A DNA stretch of 64,000 nt from Phoronis australis (lineage: Eukaryota > Phoronida > Phoronidae). The notes below the pieces were generated by a model, which was not told where the DNA came from, did no database searches, and saw only the letters and a program-made list of their open reading frames with translations. The DNA is taken from positions 4,185 to 68,184 of the forward strand of contig NMRA01000144.1 in the NCBI GenBank assembly GCA_002633005.1. Reading direction: 5' to 3'. This document shows, piece by piece, positions 25,271 to 37,800 of this stretch (positions are counted from its first letter, which is position 1; every line of letters starts with the position of its first letter). The position numbers were made by a program, and so were the translations under genes.

Positions 25271-28200
25271 ATGCCTCACTCCACTTTGACTCCGTTTTCA
25301 CGAACACAGCAAAATGTGAGAAGAGATAAATCCTCACCCAAATTCCTTAGTTCAATAGGTAATTTCACCTTTCGCTGTTTCGTTCTAATGCTAACGACTT
25401 GCTTTAAACACCGACTTCGTTTCTGTTATCCATCTGTTACTTGGTTTCGTAACAATCTCCCACCTGTTTCTGTTCAGGTCATGGACGTAATCAGCTACTA
25501 CACACAACTGTTCAAAGAAGCCGACGAGAATGGTGACAACAGCTTGTCATACGAAGAACTCCGAAAGAGTTTGGAAAAGTACGGATACAGCAACTTTAGC
25601 ATGGTAAGGTGTCAGTCACTAGAGTACCACTATACCTTTGGAAAACAAAAATGTCGCTCCGGGTGTGGTTAACAAATCTGACGAGGTTGAAGAATTATGA
25701 CGACCTGGTGATGAAATGATTGTGAAAACCAGGATACAATTTAAGTTTTGAGGACCGCCACACTTTTCAAAGCTTAAGGTCCGAAACTCCTTAATGGGAA
25801 ATATCGTTTTTACGGCTAAATGCATATTTGGAATTATTGTTGACTGGGATAAACTTTTTGAATTTATTAACTTTGACCAGAGCTATAATACAATACAATC
25901 CTTGACTTTTTGTTAAAAAATGCCAATTACTGCCACTGTCTGATAGACATGCGCCGAAATCAAGCCCGGTGACTTTATTCGTTAAATACGCTTAAATTAC
26001 TCTGTAATTAGGCGAGTGATACTTAGCCCAGTCAACTGAGAGTTTGGTTGATATTGCCGGTTCGAATCCACAGAAAATCAGTTTTCTTGCCGATAATGTC
26101 ACCAACCCTCCATATTCTCAACTTACAAGATCTGTGATTTTGCGCACAATCCGCGACCAACAATACTGTACATGTAGTTTCAACTCCTTTGGCCCCACCG
26201 TAGCTATTCATTAGCGACGCCTGTTGTGGTGGCACGCTTCGCATCCAGTAAGTATGTCGTCTGGAAGCTGAGATGCCCATTGGTAGAGAACAGCGCTTCC
26301 CCTGGGAATTTCTCTAGGAAAATATCGGAGTTCCGAATCTTTTGTCTATGGTATGTGCTTTTTAAAAATAATTTTGCATAAATTAGCAGTAAAGCGGATA
26401 CAAACCCACTAGCTCTACAATAACAAATCCCACTCCTAAAATGAGCAAAGTATTTCAAGGGTATTCAAATGGTAAAGACGCCTGGCTTGATTTTAGAGAA
26501 CGCCTGGAAGACAATGGCAGTAATCAGTGAAAAGCACAAAACACAACAATTTTGATATTTCATAGCTCCGTTCAAAGGTAGAAACTTTATGAAGTCTATC
26601 CCATTCAACCATTATCCCAAAATATGTTTTTTGGCCATAAAAGCCACTTTTAATCAGTACTGTTAATTCTGAACTGTCGTTTGTGTTGACGTCAAATTGT
26701 TCTGCTCAGAATCGTTAATAAACACGTGAACACATCTGCCCAGTGAACGTCAACACCAACGACTCGCTTCGCTTAAAAAGAATAAGTTTACAAGATGGTT
26801 GTCCCAACACTTTGTGAGATATCTGTTCATTAACAATTGTAAACATTGGGCACACAAATGTCTTCTTGGTCTATAACCTCACCTCTATCACCAACGTCAT
26901 GAACATTACAACTGGCGTACTCCCCTGCAACACCAAAACCATCATCATCGCCACGGCAACCACCACCCCCATCCTCTGCCACATTAACCTGATCATCGTT
27001 TTGCCATCTTCATCATTATGACCACCACCAACTCCATCATCACCACCTTCATACCCACCGTCGTCATCAAAGTCAGCACAACCTCCTACAAGTTTACCAC
27101 CACCACGATCATCATGTCCACCAACAACAAACACATCATGACCACTAGCGCCTTCATAGTCATCATTGTCATCACCACCACCATCACCATCATCACCACC
27201 ACCATCACCATCATCACCACCACCATCACCATCATCACCAACACCGCTACTTCCACCATCAGCATCACCATACTCATCATCATCATCATTAACGTGATCT
27301 TCACCATCACCACCACCACCAACACCAGAACCACCATCGTCATCACCATATCATTGTCGTCATCCTCCTCATCACCAACACCATCTCCATCATGCCTATT
27401 AATCAACGTCATGTTTTGCTTTGAAGGCCCAATTCAAAAAGATCGACACGTCGGGCGACAACAAAATCACATTTGACGAATACTATGCAAGCATGCAGTC
27501 GATGGCCATGGAAGTCCACGTGTAAGTAAACAGATTGACAATCACCAGCTGGCAAATGATGGCTTTAATAGTTTATCCAAAGACTAAAATAATCAATAGC
27601 CCTCGGATTATGTCATCTTTCTAGGGATTAACGCCCACAGTTTGCTTTTGATCTGTGACGCTTCATCCGTCTCAGGTTGCATGAAAATGTTCCAACTACA
27701 TGTATGTTCCCTAAATTTTCAGGGCGTTTATAAACTTCGTTAAATAACTAATGGCATACTGTATATTTTTATCAGATAATCTTTGTTGTGAGCTTCTCTT
27801 TTTTGATACATGCTACAGTATATATGTGAAAACAGCTCACATAAATTTCAATTACAATAAATAGGGACTAATTCATTAAAATAGAGGCGTTGCAGGAAAT
27901 GTCCCATATTTATTTTAGGAAATATTTAAAAAAACGTGTAGCTCACTCTCGGTTTGTACAAAAACTAAAACTTGACGGAGCAATGGCGATAAAATAGCGG
28001 AAGATTCGAAATGCGCTGAATGTTTAGGGAACATAGAAAAACTGTAGCAAATTAGAATTCACACCCCCAGAGCAAAATTACTAGTTTCATTCCTGCGTAC
28101 TATTGTCGCTTTGATGAGGGGACCTATACGCGCTGTCAGTTTGTTTGGAAGGTCAGCTTTCGTTGCTAAGGTATTCGAAGTTATGTTTATGTCCTGACAA

Positions 28201-30028
28201 AGCATGTGTCAGAAGAGATCGGGCCCTCAGTCTAATCTCTGCTCGGTACTATAGTCGAATACTGGGCTGGCGTTAGAGCTAGGGCAGATGAAGATCTAGG
28301 TATAGCAAACTGACAGCCAATTGTGCTCGCAGACTTAGTCTGCGCTGACCCTAACTGTTACTTCAGTAATCCGAACAAGGTAGGTCTCCGTCGGTGATGG
28401 TCTTCGGTTACCATGGCATTTTCAGCACTGGCTTTAACCTTGTTGGGACTATCCAACAGACTGTATATCTGCCTTGTAGTATACTACTAATAGGATACTG
28501 GAAATTTTTGGGCCCCATTTATACCAAAGTGAACCATTATGTCCCCCTGACAACGATGAACGACGCCAAGCCTCAGTCAGTTTTGGCACCTCTCGATAAC
28601 ATCACATTGACATAGATACCTTGTACACGTACAAACAAAGCAAAAAAATTATGTCATGACAAATGCGTAGTGTTTGAACAGTATGTCTTTCCTCTGTATT
28701 AACTCCGTCATCTAATGTGCAAACCAAAACTCACTATTCCGATGAGAGGACAACAAGAGGGGTCTGAAAAGGATACAGTTGTCAATGAACGCTGAATTCT
28801 GATTGAAAATTCACATTCTCTGCTGCCATATGGTGCAAATGTTGAAAATATTAAGATCCTAAAATTACGCGGCACAGGAATTCTGTTTCGTTTTCCAATT
28901 CGTCGAATTTCACTGACGGATCTGGGTTGTCCGAAAGGGTAGGCGACCAAATGTATTTTTGGAAGGGAAAATATCAAAACAATTCTTCAGAGCATCCAAA
29001 GATCTTGCCAGACTTTGTGAATGGAAGAGGTAACAATCGAAGGTGCGCCAACTACGGGCGCATATTCCACTTCATTTCACGAACAAAGCTTGATCTCAGG
29101 ATCCAAAAATGCTCTTACCCAAAAGACAAAATACGGGTTTACTAAATTTGCTAAGAACGATCTTGTGGTTGATGGTGGCACTTATGCGCCGTTGCGGCTT
29201 GCAGTATATCAATTTCTGTAATAGTCACGTAGAGGGTTATACTTGTTGAAAACCAGTTCTGTCCCATGAAAAGCGGGCATCGGACTGATTCTCAAAATCC
29301 GGGATCTTTGTGAGTGGCTATTATCGCAATTTCAATCTGTGTGTATTGGATCCTGTAGTAGGACTTATGTTCCCCCATGCGCAGTTCTCTTGCACGTGAC
29401 CCCATGCTCGTTCACTACTTGCTTTCTCAGAGCTGTGTACCCGTGTGACGAATATTCCAAGGCGAATATTTGCATTATTTGTAAATTACTGTCAAGTTTT
29501 GCCACGTAATCCAAGAAAAACTATCTTTCATGCAAGTACAAGGAGTTGCCCCAGTATTTTGCTTTTTACAGTTTGTATGTTAGAAGCTCCCAGCCTGCGC
29601 AGATACAGAAATTCCAAGTTGCAAATGCTTTGCTATGGCATCTGGCTTAATCGGTTGGAATTTTCCTGGAATAATGCATTTAGATATGGTATGGCGTTAA
29701 CAAAGGCCAATAACAACTAGTCACTGGGTATTTTTATAAATCATTATGAACTATAATCGGGTCATACTTTCGATAAGCTGCCATGGCTAAAACACAAGAT
29801 AAAACGCCACTTTCGTGTCTTCGTTTCAGGAGAGCCGTGTTGACCAAAACGTTTAATGAGTACGACACCAACGGCGACGGGGAAATTGACCGAAGTGAAC
29901 TGGCGGCTGTGGTCCAAAAGATCAAAGGAGGGGACCCGGATCTCATCATGAGTTGTATGGATAAAGATAAAAGTGGCAAGATTAGCCGAGAAGAATTCAT
30001 TAGTACTGTGGCACCCCATCTTCAATAA
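25271..30028 (+). CDS. Calmodulin-like protein with four EF-hands (three or four exons)
   Basis: The spliced product is a small Ca2+ sensor made almost entirely of two EF-hand pairs, as in calmodulin (138 residues from the ATG at 25481; calmodulin has about 149). Exons are 25478-25603, 27427-27521 and 29830-30028, with GT-AG borders and phases 0 and 2 that join without a break. Loops DENGDNSLSYEE (15-26), DTSGDNKITFDE (48-59), DTNGDGEIDRSE (85-96) and DKDKSGKISREE (117-128) all keep Asp at position 1 and Glu at position 12, so all four should bind Ca2+. An optional first exon, 25271-25315, would join in frame (AAT|GTGAGA donor) and add 16 residues including the joining Val. The stop codon overlaps an AATAAA at 30024-30029. 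It is less conserved than true calmodulin, so I give no gene symbol. Confidence 0.88.
25478..25603 (+). CDS. EF-hand gene exon with loop 1
   Basis: Acceptor CTGTTTCTGTTCAG ends at 25477 and donor GTAAGG starts at 25604. It opens GTC ATG GAC, so the ATG at 25481 is a good start if no coding exon lies upstream. It encodes 41 residues with the first EF-hand and ends in phase 0. Confidence 0.88.
26018..26078 (+). repeat. tRNA-like SINE fragment (candidate)
   Basis: TTAGCCCAGTCAACTGAG resembles a polymerase III A box and GGTTCGAATCC is a textbook B box, but they are only about 35 bases apart because the anticodon arm is reduced. It is therefore a degenerate SINE head or tRNA pseudogene, not a tRNA gene. 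Confidence 0.4.
26880..27402. repeat. CAT/CCA trinucleotide microsatellite in an intron
   Basis: About 520 bases of CAT, CAC and ACC triplets. The core near 27174-27245 is three near-perfect 24-base units. Open frames on both strands (Thr/Ile-rich on plus, Val/Met-rich on minus) are artefacts of the repeat. Confidence 0.92.
27427..27521 (+). CDS. EF-hand gene exon with loop 2
   Basis: Acceptor TGTTTTGCTTTGAAG, donor GTAAGT. It encodes residues 42-72 plus two bases of codon 73, including DTSGDNKITFDE. Confidence 0.88.
27522..29829 (+). other. EF-hand gene intron 2
   Basis: A 2.3-kb intron bounded by GTAAGT and TTCGTTTCAG. No further exon is needed, because phases match directly across it. 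Open frames inside show no recognisable motif. Confidence 0.7.
29830..30028 (+). CDS. EF-hand gene terminal exon with loops 3 and 4
   Basis: Acceptor CTTCGTTTCAG. The first base completes a Val codon left by the previous exon. It encodes the C-terminal EF-hand pair and ends HLQ-stop. Confidence 0.9.
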
Positions 30029-31585
30029 ACGGATTACTTAAGTGTCCGACTATTTATTGTTCGATACGAATACAATTTCGAGTTTACAGAAATTATTTCA
30101 TTGTTTATTGTTCAATGTCTTGTAGCGTAGGTGTCTATTTTAACGAAGTTAGTCCATTTTCCTTACCATAGCCTTGTTTCCTTTAAGATGAAACACTCAT
30201 ATTCCTGGTTGGTTCCCACGCGTGTTTCTGGCGACAACACTCTTTCCTCTACACATGACGTCACACAAAATTCTGCCGCTATTGTTACATGTTCGTGTTC
30301 TGTAATGTCGTTCATCGGAGTTTAGGGGAAAATGTAACTGTGTGTTTAGTTAGTATTGGAAAAAGGTTGCTTGTTGATTAAAAATTCTGTACTTTTTACA
30401 TTTTCAATACATTTATGAACCACATGATGTCACAATCGTTTTCTTCCTCTTCAGACGGAAATGCGCCTTGAAAACGAGACTTCGATTTGGACAGTCACCA
30501 TTAATTGAAAATGAAAGTGCGAGAACTGTAGCAGCGTGCATACTAGTACCGAATGTAAACACGATGAATGCCCTGAACACTAAATTAAAGGTATAACCCC
30601 CCCCCCCCCGATTTTTAGTGCCCGAATTTAAACGGCCTGGTGGCAATACTGGCGAGAATGGTTGTTTTTACTAGTACCCCATGATCAACTAGATAATGGA
30701 AGTGGAGACTTTTAAACCAGACCCCGGAGAGAGCACCCGGTGTTAATGTACAAAACGTGTACACACATATACCCTCGAATGTAATTGTTATTATATTTTT
30801 GAAATCATACCCCAATAGTTTAAGGTATATCTAAAATAGTGTTAGTCAAGACATTTCAAATCGTGTTACACAATTATGTTGCGAGGATTTCATGATGACG
30901 TGGATTTTAATCCGTAACTGATATGAAACTCCCACCAAAATTTCCGTTTTTTGAATCAGCCTTTCCAACACAGTCAATTGAACTTTAATTGTTGTCCGTC
31001 TTTGAATTTTGACGACATGGTGTGGCAAAGAATTGTTGGCCCAATCTGGCTTTAATTCCTATTTCTAAAACTCTCGCTGTTCTAAGAGATTCTACCCCAT
31101 GGATACTAGACAACCTATCGTGTGAGTACTCTTGTTTCTGCTAAAATTAAGAAATCATCTTCTTGAGTAAACCATACTGTATTTAAAGGCCTCATTGAAA
31201 GACTTATAGCTGCGTTTCACCCCTGTTAAGATGTCAACAATAAATTCTTAACTGAAGCGGTTTGGAGTTTAAAACGTTACCGCGGTCATTTAAACTTGAC
31301 TTATTGCCGAATGAGCCGACAACACAAGTTACAGGTATTACATGTATGCGCCATTTTCAAATCCGCAAGTTTAGGTTTGACCATCCCCCAAAGTATCAAG
31401 CTTTCATTTAGTCCACTAAGCAATATTGTGAATAGGATTTTATGAGAGTAATTGGTGTAATTCCATTTTTGGTTTCCTAGTCAGCTAAACAAGACGAGGT
31501 GCAGCTTTAAACACTCAGGGTACTGGTAGCTCGCCGAGGAAATCTGGAACAAGACCACCGAATCATAGAACTGTCAATCCTTGCG
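30029..31585. other. Intergenic stretch between convergent genes
   Basis: About 1.5 kb between the stop of the EF-hand gene and the stop of the minus-strand CNBD2-like gene, which converge. It contains a run of 14 C at about 30597-30610. A minus-strand ATTAAA (31051-31056) is the only poly(A)-like hexamer I noted for the minus-strand gene. Confidence 0.6.
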
Positions 31586-31875
31586 TCACGAGTTTGTTAT
31601 CTGAGTAATCGGAACGTTCCACCGTTGAGAATTTGTCTTTGCCAATGTCTTTTTCTTCGACATATCACATTTGACATTTTTATTGGCACTGGCTAGTATT
31701 CGGATCTTCCTGTCATCTTCGTCTTCGTCGACGAAAGCAATCTTCTTAGCCTTTTCTTGCTTTTCACGTTTCTCGTCAAGTTCTCTGAGTCTAGCTTCCA
31801 GTTTCTGTCGTTGCTTGTTCTTCCGGAGAACAGTCATCAATTTTTCTGCTTGCCGTTTTTTATCAGCTTGTTTAC
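31586..31875 (-). CDS. CNBD2-like exon 13 (C-terminal coiled coil)
   Basis: Acceptor GGTTTTAG on the minus strand. The first two bases complete a Gly codon. It encodes about 96 residues dominated by Lys, Glu, Arg and Gln, with the acidic patch VDEDEDD, ending ITNS-stop. Confidence 0.88.
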
Positions 31876-34800
31876 CTAAAACCAAAGTCATCTTTGATAG
31901 TTAAGGGAGTAGATACTCGTTCATTAGAACCACAGTAGACATTGGAAAGCATCTCTGTCCAGGCCTACGTTAGTGCATTAAACCAATTGAATGAGTCATA
32001 ATATACATATTAACAACCACTCTATTTAAAGAGATTGAAAATATGAATTAACACACTTAATTTCGCTTGACTGCTAATTAAAGTAGACAAAAGCTCGATT
32101 AGTACTCTGTATTAGTTAGGAACACGCAATTAATTTTGATACAGTTCGCTGAATACGACTCTGCCGTTGATGCGTGGATATAATATCACGTTGGTTCACA
32201 TACTTAAGGGCGGCGCACCAGAGGGGTCTGGGGGAGGCATAGCCCCCATTTTTCAGTGCTGTGCCGCCCATGATACTGGGCAAAATAATTGCATCACTAT
32301 CGGAAAAAACATGGGGAAATGAAGACCCCATGATCACGAATGACGGCAACGACGACGTCAATTAGAGTTTGAGTGCTTAACTGGTTTTCGGTAAAATACA
32401 ACAAGTTTTACAGAACAACTAGAAAAGTAGCTTTGTAACATGGTAGATACCTTCCGCGTAATTGACTAGATATCGTCTTCGAGCTTCTTCCATGTGAGGT
32501 TCAATAACTTGAGTGACCACCTCATGTTTGAATCCGTCCCACTTGTTCTTCAGCTCGTATGAATACAAAAGCTCTCCGTCTGTCTTGTACCTAGGTTGCA
32601 TCGACAGGTTCATACATGGAATGTTAACCAATGAGGTTGCACAACTGCATGAGTATCTTTGTTCTAATTTCGTGTAAGAAGGGAATGTTTCCGCTTTAAT
32701 TGCAAGCACACACCGGCATTTCCTCAATCGTATCCAGGACCCAAGTGACATCGTGTGATAACGATGTTACCTTGTAAATCTGATCATAATGCTCCGTATT
32801 GTGAGCTTCAGACCTGTGATCTCACAGACCTCTTGAGTATAATTTTGCGATGTGCAAAGACATATAAAAAGATTGGCCAAAATGCTCTCAAAGGCCATTT
32901 CTATTAATTAATCGTTCACACTGCACTAAAATAGGACAGGGGCTTTTAGAAAACATTCTGTTCTACCGGAGTAACGCTGTAAGTGTAAACGTTGCTCCGG
33001 GCCTAATTTTGGAACTTCTCCTTACTGCAAACGCCAGTGTACGAATACACCAACCTCAAGATATGTTATTTTCCTTTTAGAAAAATAGCAAATGCCAGCA
33101 GATCGTCGTGTTTCATATCTGCCCATATATTTTTCCTTCCGAACGATATTTACTGTTCAAAGACAAACATGTAATCTCCCTTCTCAGTCTCTTAACGCAA
33201 TGTTTCTAACTCCTTCTCACTCTACAAAATACTTCAGAGCAACTCGTTCTAGGGTACTTACTCGTCCTTGTTCGATATCATTTTGGCATGCTGCAGCGCT
33301 TCCGGTGCTGCACAGGCGAAGAATCTAGTCCTTTTGATTCGCAAAAGTTTCGCACCAGAGCTAACAAGAATTAACGAAGCAATGCCACAGCCGTTGCGAA
33401 CTATTGCAAACAAGTCCTGAAAAACATAGAGATGATGTCACTGACATGAGAAAACATTTCTGTACTTGCACCCCGGTATCGTACTTAGGAGCCGGATGCG
33501 GGTCCGCCTCAAGCGCAGTAACTGATAGGTAATATAGTGCGTTCTCGGGACTTAACCAACATGGGAGATAATTGATGCCCGTAATGACACAAAAACATGA
33601 AATCTATTAACGCATTTTATTGGGTATGGAATATTACCAAAAAAGACGTAGACTTCTGAATATGCATGTTTTGGTGATCAATTACTTTCTTTGACACGTT
33701 CAATTTGCATTCATAAATACCAACTCACGAAAACTTCCAATGGGGACAGAGTTCCAATACTGAGAAACACCAATTCCTTGTTCTTTGCTTGCGCTTTCTT
33801 CTCAACGATAAAGGACGTGAAAGAAGTGACGCCACTCGTGGGCTCTTGCTGCTCGATCTTCCGAGGCTTGGTCCTGTCTTCTAAGCTCTTCTTGGCCGTC
33901 TTCACCGCATCTTCTTCTTCATGTATGTTGACTACTTCCTTCAGCTAAATCAAATCATCATTAAAAAATCGTGACAATAGCTGAGTCACAAAAAGCATGC
34001 AATCGCTAGTCAAAACACTAAAATACACGTTTCAGATTTCATTCAAAATTTGAAGTTGATTCGAACACTGACCAAAAGCATTGCCTTTGGAATTTTTTAC
34101 TAATTTGAAATATAATTTAAAATGCACGATTTCTGCTTGGCGTTGTTTTGAAACAACTGGCCACAAGACTCATCAAGGCGGTGACATACGAGTCTATCAA
34201 GGACATGTCACAGTACACTTCTGCAACGCAAAATCCTTCGGTTGTTTTGTAACAAAGGTCACAACCTTGCCAGAGGCAATATGGCCACCGTTGGACAACT
34301 AGCTGTAGTTTGTTTTTTTCTAGAATGCTCACTATTTCTGTTGAATAAAACGATGAAACTTGACATGTTCCACGCCACAGACCATTCTTTGATGTGTTTC
34401 GTCGTACGGTAGGTACACATGTACATGTATTATCTCACGGTACTGCATGAATATTCGTGCGAGTGTTTTTTACGCCCGCTTGTTTCCGCAAAATACTTAC
34501 TGAATAAAAACAGTCAATAATTCTCCACTTTTGTATTCACGTGAAACATCAGGATACAGAAAAAACAAAAAGTCCTAAAAGTTTCGCATAAACGAGCCTA
34601 CAGAAACAAATCATCCATTTACAAGTTAGATCAAGACAGACGAAAAGGCTTCGTTAGTGATAATGTCGCGTTTATGCATGCACGCTATCAGTGCGATTGT
34701 TGAAAAGTATGCATACAATGGGATCATTTTACCTTTTCGTGCACGTCGACCCATTCTAATGCCATGGAATTCAGTAGACGTGTCTTGTCTAGCTTGTGTT

Positions 34801-37800
34801 TCTCGTTTTGTTCTTTAGCTTCTGTTATCGCCCTCTTTTCTGAATAGGAGAAAGGTTTGATAAATTAGACCTCATGTGGCTAGTGGATACAGTCTTTCAC
34901 TGTTTAACTCGAAAAACAAATAAAGATTAGCTGAGTAAAATATGAAATAAAAACGCAAGAGGCGAGTTGGGGTGGAGCTACTGAAATAGTGTTTCTTTAA
35001 TGCTGCCTACACAGAGGAACCTCTGGCAAAATGTGAATTTTACATGAGTTAATGAAAAAACACATTTAATTATTATTGATTAAAAAATTTTCGAAAATAA
35101 ATTAATTTCTTTGCAATTTAAGTTTTGACGGCCTTAATTATATTTCGCGGTTAACTGATTTTCTCTCTTTATATGTAAGTGTGTTTTTCCGGACTTTAGG
35201 GCCTCACAATATAGGGTTATAACTATAGAAGATGTTACTTCGTTATTTTTCTATTATGCTTCATTTTAACACACTGATATTGTCTAAATGAACTCAGACT
35301 CAAATTTAAACTAGTTTAGCTCAAGCAGCGTCACTTAAGAATGCGCAACTTGACTTCGAAAAGCACCACTTTCAAGATCAAGATCACGATTGCCGCGTCC
35401 CATTTCGATAAATGACGGTTAGGTCACCTTGTTGGGATTAATTGTTGGAGTGAATCACCTGAGAAGAGAAGTTTCTTTGTAATAGATCTAGTTTTCCTTT
35501 TATTGCGGCTTATCTCGTCTAGTGACTGAACTTGTGTAAGGCTAATCTCGAGTTCAGTATCAAATAAAATTATAAAATAAAGTTTGATGTCACATGGTAT
35601 TAATTATTTAATGACAAATTAACAATACTTCAACGCATGTTTTAGAATTGAATTTGCTTTATTTGAAGTGAAAATCTCATTAAAATGCTTTATAAATCAT
35701 TCACTATACACTTATAACAACGATTGCTTCGTGGATTTTTGACAATTCTAAACTGTACTGAACCCTCTCCACAAGATGACCATCAGTCAAGTACTGTATC
35801 TTTAATGTATTACATGTAGATGCACCTTCATTGTTTCTAGTGCGTCACATGTGTCAATATGTTGAAATAACTAAGACATTTCAGGTCTATAGGAGATGTT
35901 AGAACCCTATCATGGAGCTCATTATTTAAGAAATTTTAGCACTTTTAACAGAGGGCTAGCTTCAGAGGGGCCTAGCTTACAAGGGAAAGACACAGCAGAA
36001 GATCGATATATTTTATAGTCCCTGTTGTAGCAATACAAAAGTAGACAAGCTGAGATAGCTCATGTTTATTTCTCGCTGGTTCATTTCCATTCGTTTGTTC
36101 ATAAAATTTCCTTCACTCACCTCTTGCCTCACGTGTTGCCGAGTCTTGCTGTGACTCAACTGTGATGTCACGGTAGAAAGTGCTGCGCCGTCTATCGCCG
36201 TTTGGCAGCAGTTCAGATTCCAATTCCAAATGCTTGTAGATTGTGCATTTTCCCTGCAGAGCAAGTAGCAATAAATATTACATTTAGTAATGCAATACAC
36301 TCGTGAGACACTTACAGCGAAAACGTTTCGCTCATCATAGGAAATTGTGAATTTCCTTCCTCTATGTGGGGAACATTTTGCACCGGCACCCTAGTAAGAT
36401 TTCGAGTTCACTTGTGGAATACTAATCCCTCAGGGCCTACCCAGATTCTCAAATGCAAACAGGCTGAACATCGACTTCATGAAAACAGCAAACCATTTTA
36501 CAACGAACGTCATAAATGAGAGTTCACAGCACGAAACACTGAGTGCGGTCTCGTGTTGTCCAGGTCACCTCATATTGGATGAAGGTAACATAGCTAGTAG
36601 GCCTACATGTACATGTACCAATCTTCCTACATCAAGCCAGGTGTATATGTATACGATAGTTTTCTAAATGAAGAATGTCAGATGGTAATGAATTGAGAAA
36701 AGTAAAGTTTTTATGTTATGTATTAATTTATTTTACACATCAAAATACATGTCCAGTTGTACATATATGCTAGCTGGCAACTAAACAACCTTGACAGGCC
36801 CTAGCCTGATTACATGATTGTACATTTGTGCTATGCCACTGGAAGTACGCTACAAAACTATTATAAAGCCACAAACCTCCATGCAAATATATATCCAGTC
36901 ATCATTAGCACTGTCCGTCACGATGATCTTGCCTGTTTTGTACTGCAGTGGAACAAAAAAGAAATTATGCGAGCACCTCATGGGTTCATCCACATATACA
37001 CTGTAAATCCCGTTGTGGCTCGAAAGGTCAGTTTCAAAGAAACATAATTAATGTTGAATGTTTTAATGATAATCACTAACGATACGGGGAACAGAATCGT
37101 GATTCCAAACTTTGTTGATGGACAGTGTTGGTGGATATGCTTGAATTTCAGTTGCCCCGGAGACCAGCAGCGCACTACAGGTGCACCACGCGAGTCCATC
37201 CCATCTAGGAACAAACCTGGCACGGTCACCACACGCCACACGCTTAAATTGAAGCTGGAGGCCACAAAATAGGGACATTAAACGGGTTTTGTGTTTGATC
37301 TCCAGCCCTGAAAGGACAGAACTAGTCATCATTGAAACAGCAGGGCACAGGTTATATTAGGCCCAGGCTTGTAATGCCGTTTACTTCTGGTCTGAATTGG
37401 GATGACAAGACACTGTTGTTCACCAACCTAGCTGGTGCCTCAGGGAGCACAGCAGACTTAAAACAGTATGGATGATGCGTGGCATATTGATCTAAAATAT
37501 TGTGATCTTAGTCTATCAATGAACGTAAATGCAATTAGGAAGATTGTATAGATCTACATTAATTCATTAGTCGTGTAATTCATAGCGTAGCGATATCGTC
37601 AGCCATAGGTGTGTGTCTAAAGGCAGAGCAGTGTTTGACACATACCAATGTAGAACTACTAGTTTCGACTCTGCATGAATGGCCAATTACAAACAGCAGC
37701 TCCAAATAGATTTTGTTTTTGCTAAAAAGTTTTTATTTTATCTTGAAGACAGAAAAATGTGTTAAAAGCGATGTTCTGGTAAGTTAAATATTGTAAGTAA

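Larger units (their letters stand above)
25604..27426 (+). other. EF-hand gene intron 1
   Basis: Contains a tRNA-like SINE fragment (about 26020-26075) and the long CAT/CCA microsatellite. The microsatellite ends only about 25 bases before the acceptor. Confidence 0.75.

Noticed and set aside
26018-26078. tRNA gene
   Set aside because: The B box is perfect but the A-to-B spacing is too short and no acceptor stem pairs. Kept only as a SINE-like fragment.
27018-27476. Thr/Ile-rich plus-strand open frame of 152 codons and its Val/Met-rich minus-strand partner
   Set aside because: Pure translation of the CAT/CCA microsatellite in an intron.
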